A stretch of 64,000 nucleotides of DNA, from the NCBI RefSeq assembly GCF_001307805.1, contig NZ_CP013862.1:868001-932000 (forward strand), written 5' to 3'. The position numbers and the translations under genes were made by a program. Shown here piece by piece: positions 63,821 through 64,000 of this stretch (position 1 is the stretch's first letter; each line of letters starts with the position of its first letter). Origin of the DNA: Lentibacillus amyloliquefaciens. Its GTDB lineage: Bacteria > Bacillota > Bacilli > Bacillales > Amphibacillaceae. Under the pieces are notes generated by a model. The model had not been told where the DNA came from. It did not search any database and saw only the letters and a program-made list of their open reading frames with translations.

Positions 63821-64000
63821 GATTTTCCCCCTCTATACGTTTTTCACGGACAAGCTTATAATATCAGATTACTAGGACAATACCATAATAGCGCAATCTG
63901 CTGAACGGGTCAATATAAATCCTCCTGTACTTCCATGAATAATGTCAGAAGATGTCCATATTAGAGGCTGTTCAAAAAATTCGGTAACAATGACACATCA
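63821..64000. other. Upstream region of qcrA and start of repeat family 2
   Basis: No gene seen. A promoter for qcrABC should be here, but I could not place it. From 63968 the sequence CTGTTCAAAAAATTCGGTAA begins a second copy of the short repeat at 38448, cut off by the window end. Confidence 0.45.

Overview
The window is a piece of chromosome from a low-GC Gram-positive spore former of the family Bacillaceae. Gene content and order follow the Bacillus subtilis ypb-ypj region: dynA-exoR, ypdP, ypbQ-bpsA, rlmL-rnpB-gpsB, yppE, yppC-recU-ponA, nth-dnaD-asnS-aspB-ypmB-dinG, birA-cca-bshA-mgsA-dapB, ypjD, ypjC, ypjA and qcrCBA. The protein texture and the dispersed GC-rich repeats suggest the Virgibacillus / Oceanobacillus / Lentibacillus group. 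That genus-level guess is inference.

Layout. 1-6.7 kb: dynamin-like DynA (cut by the left edge), the 5'-3' exonuclease ExoR, and a D-serine deaminase / cysteine synthase pair. 6.7-12.1 kb: an accessory stretch with a 36-residue membrane peptide, a DPBB protein, a decayed LAGLIDADG homing endonuclease, a FAD-Rieske fusion oxidoreductase and the xpaC-yaaN (TelA) pair. 12.2-20.0 kb: a respiratory nitrate reductase operon (hemerythrin-like gene, two small unknown genes, narG, narH, narJ, narI). It is preceded by an FNR box placed exactly 41.5 bp upstream of the inferred start, and its narI is frameshifted. 20.1-31.5 kb: acylphosphatase, ferredoxin, LysM-M14 peptidase, MsrAB, YqfQ, YozE, TatC plus two TatA, MobA, DHFR-ThyA, an NlpC/P60 endopeptidase, an HD hydrolase and Fhs. 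31.5-34.6 kb: a cold-shock gene with its promoter, a queuosine-precursor transporter under a preQ1-I riboswitch, and the alkylpyrone genes ypbQ-bpsA. 34.6-45.6 kb: a possible orphan structured RNA, a repeat element, RlmL, RNase P RNA, GpsB, Cdd, YppE, YppC, RecU, PBP1A, endonuclease III and DnaD. 45.7-57.8 kb: AsnS, AspB, YpmB, DinG, BirA, Cca, BshA, MgsA, DapB, YpjD, YpjC. 57.8-64 kb: a repeat, an IS1182-family insertion, a YugP-type protease, a shortened YpjB, YpjA and the cytochrome bc complex QcrABC.

How the genes fit together. The anaerobic respiration locus sits within 14 kb of mobA (molybdenum cofactor maturation) and tatAC (export). The menaquinol-cytochrome c reductase at the right end has a Tat-dependent Rieske subunit. 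A cell-wall theme runs through PBP1A, GpsB, LysM-M14, NlpC/P60 and DapB. Compared with B. subtilis from memory, panBCD, ypmA and bshB1 are missing from their usual places and ypjB has lost its middle.

The most notable unlabelled signals are: a three-copy MITE-like repeat family with TIRs AAACTGCGAAGTA; a second short repeat family; two orphan plus-strand terminators preceded by foldable non-coding DNA; the narI single-base frameshift; the homing endonuclease relic; and a strongly supported 36-codon gene at 6759-6869. No tRNA, rRNA or CRISPR was seen.
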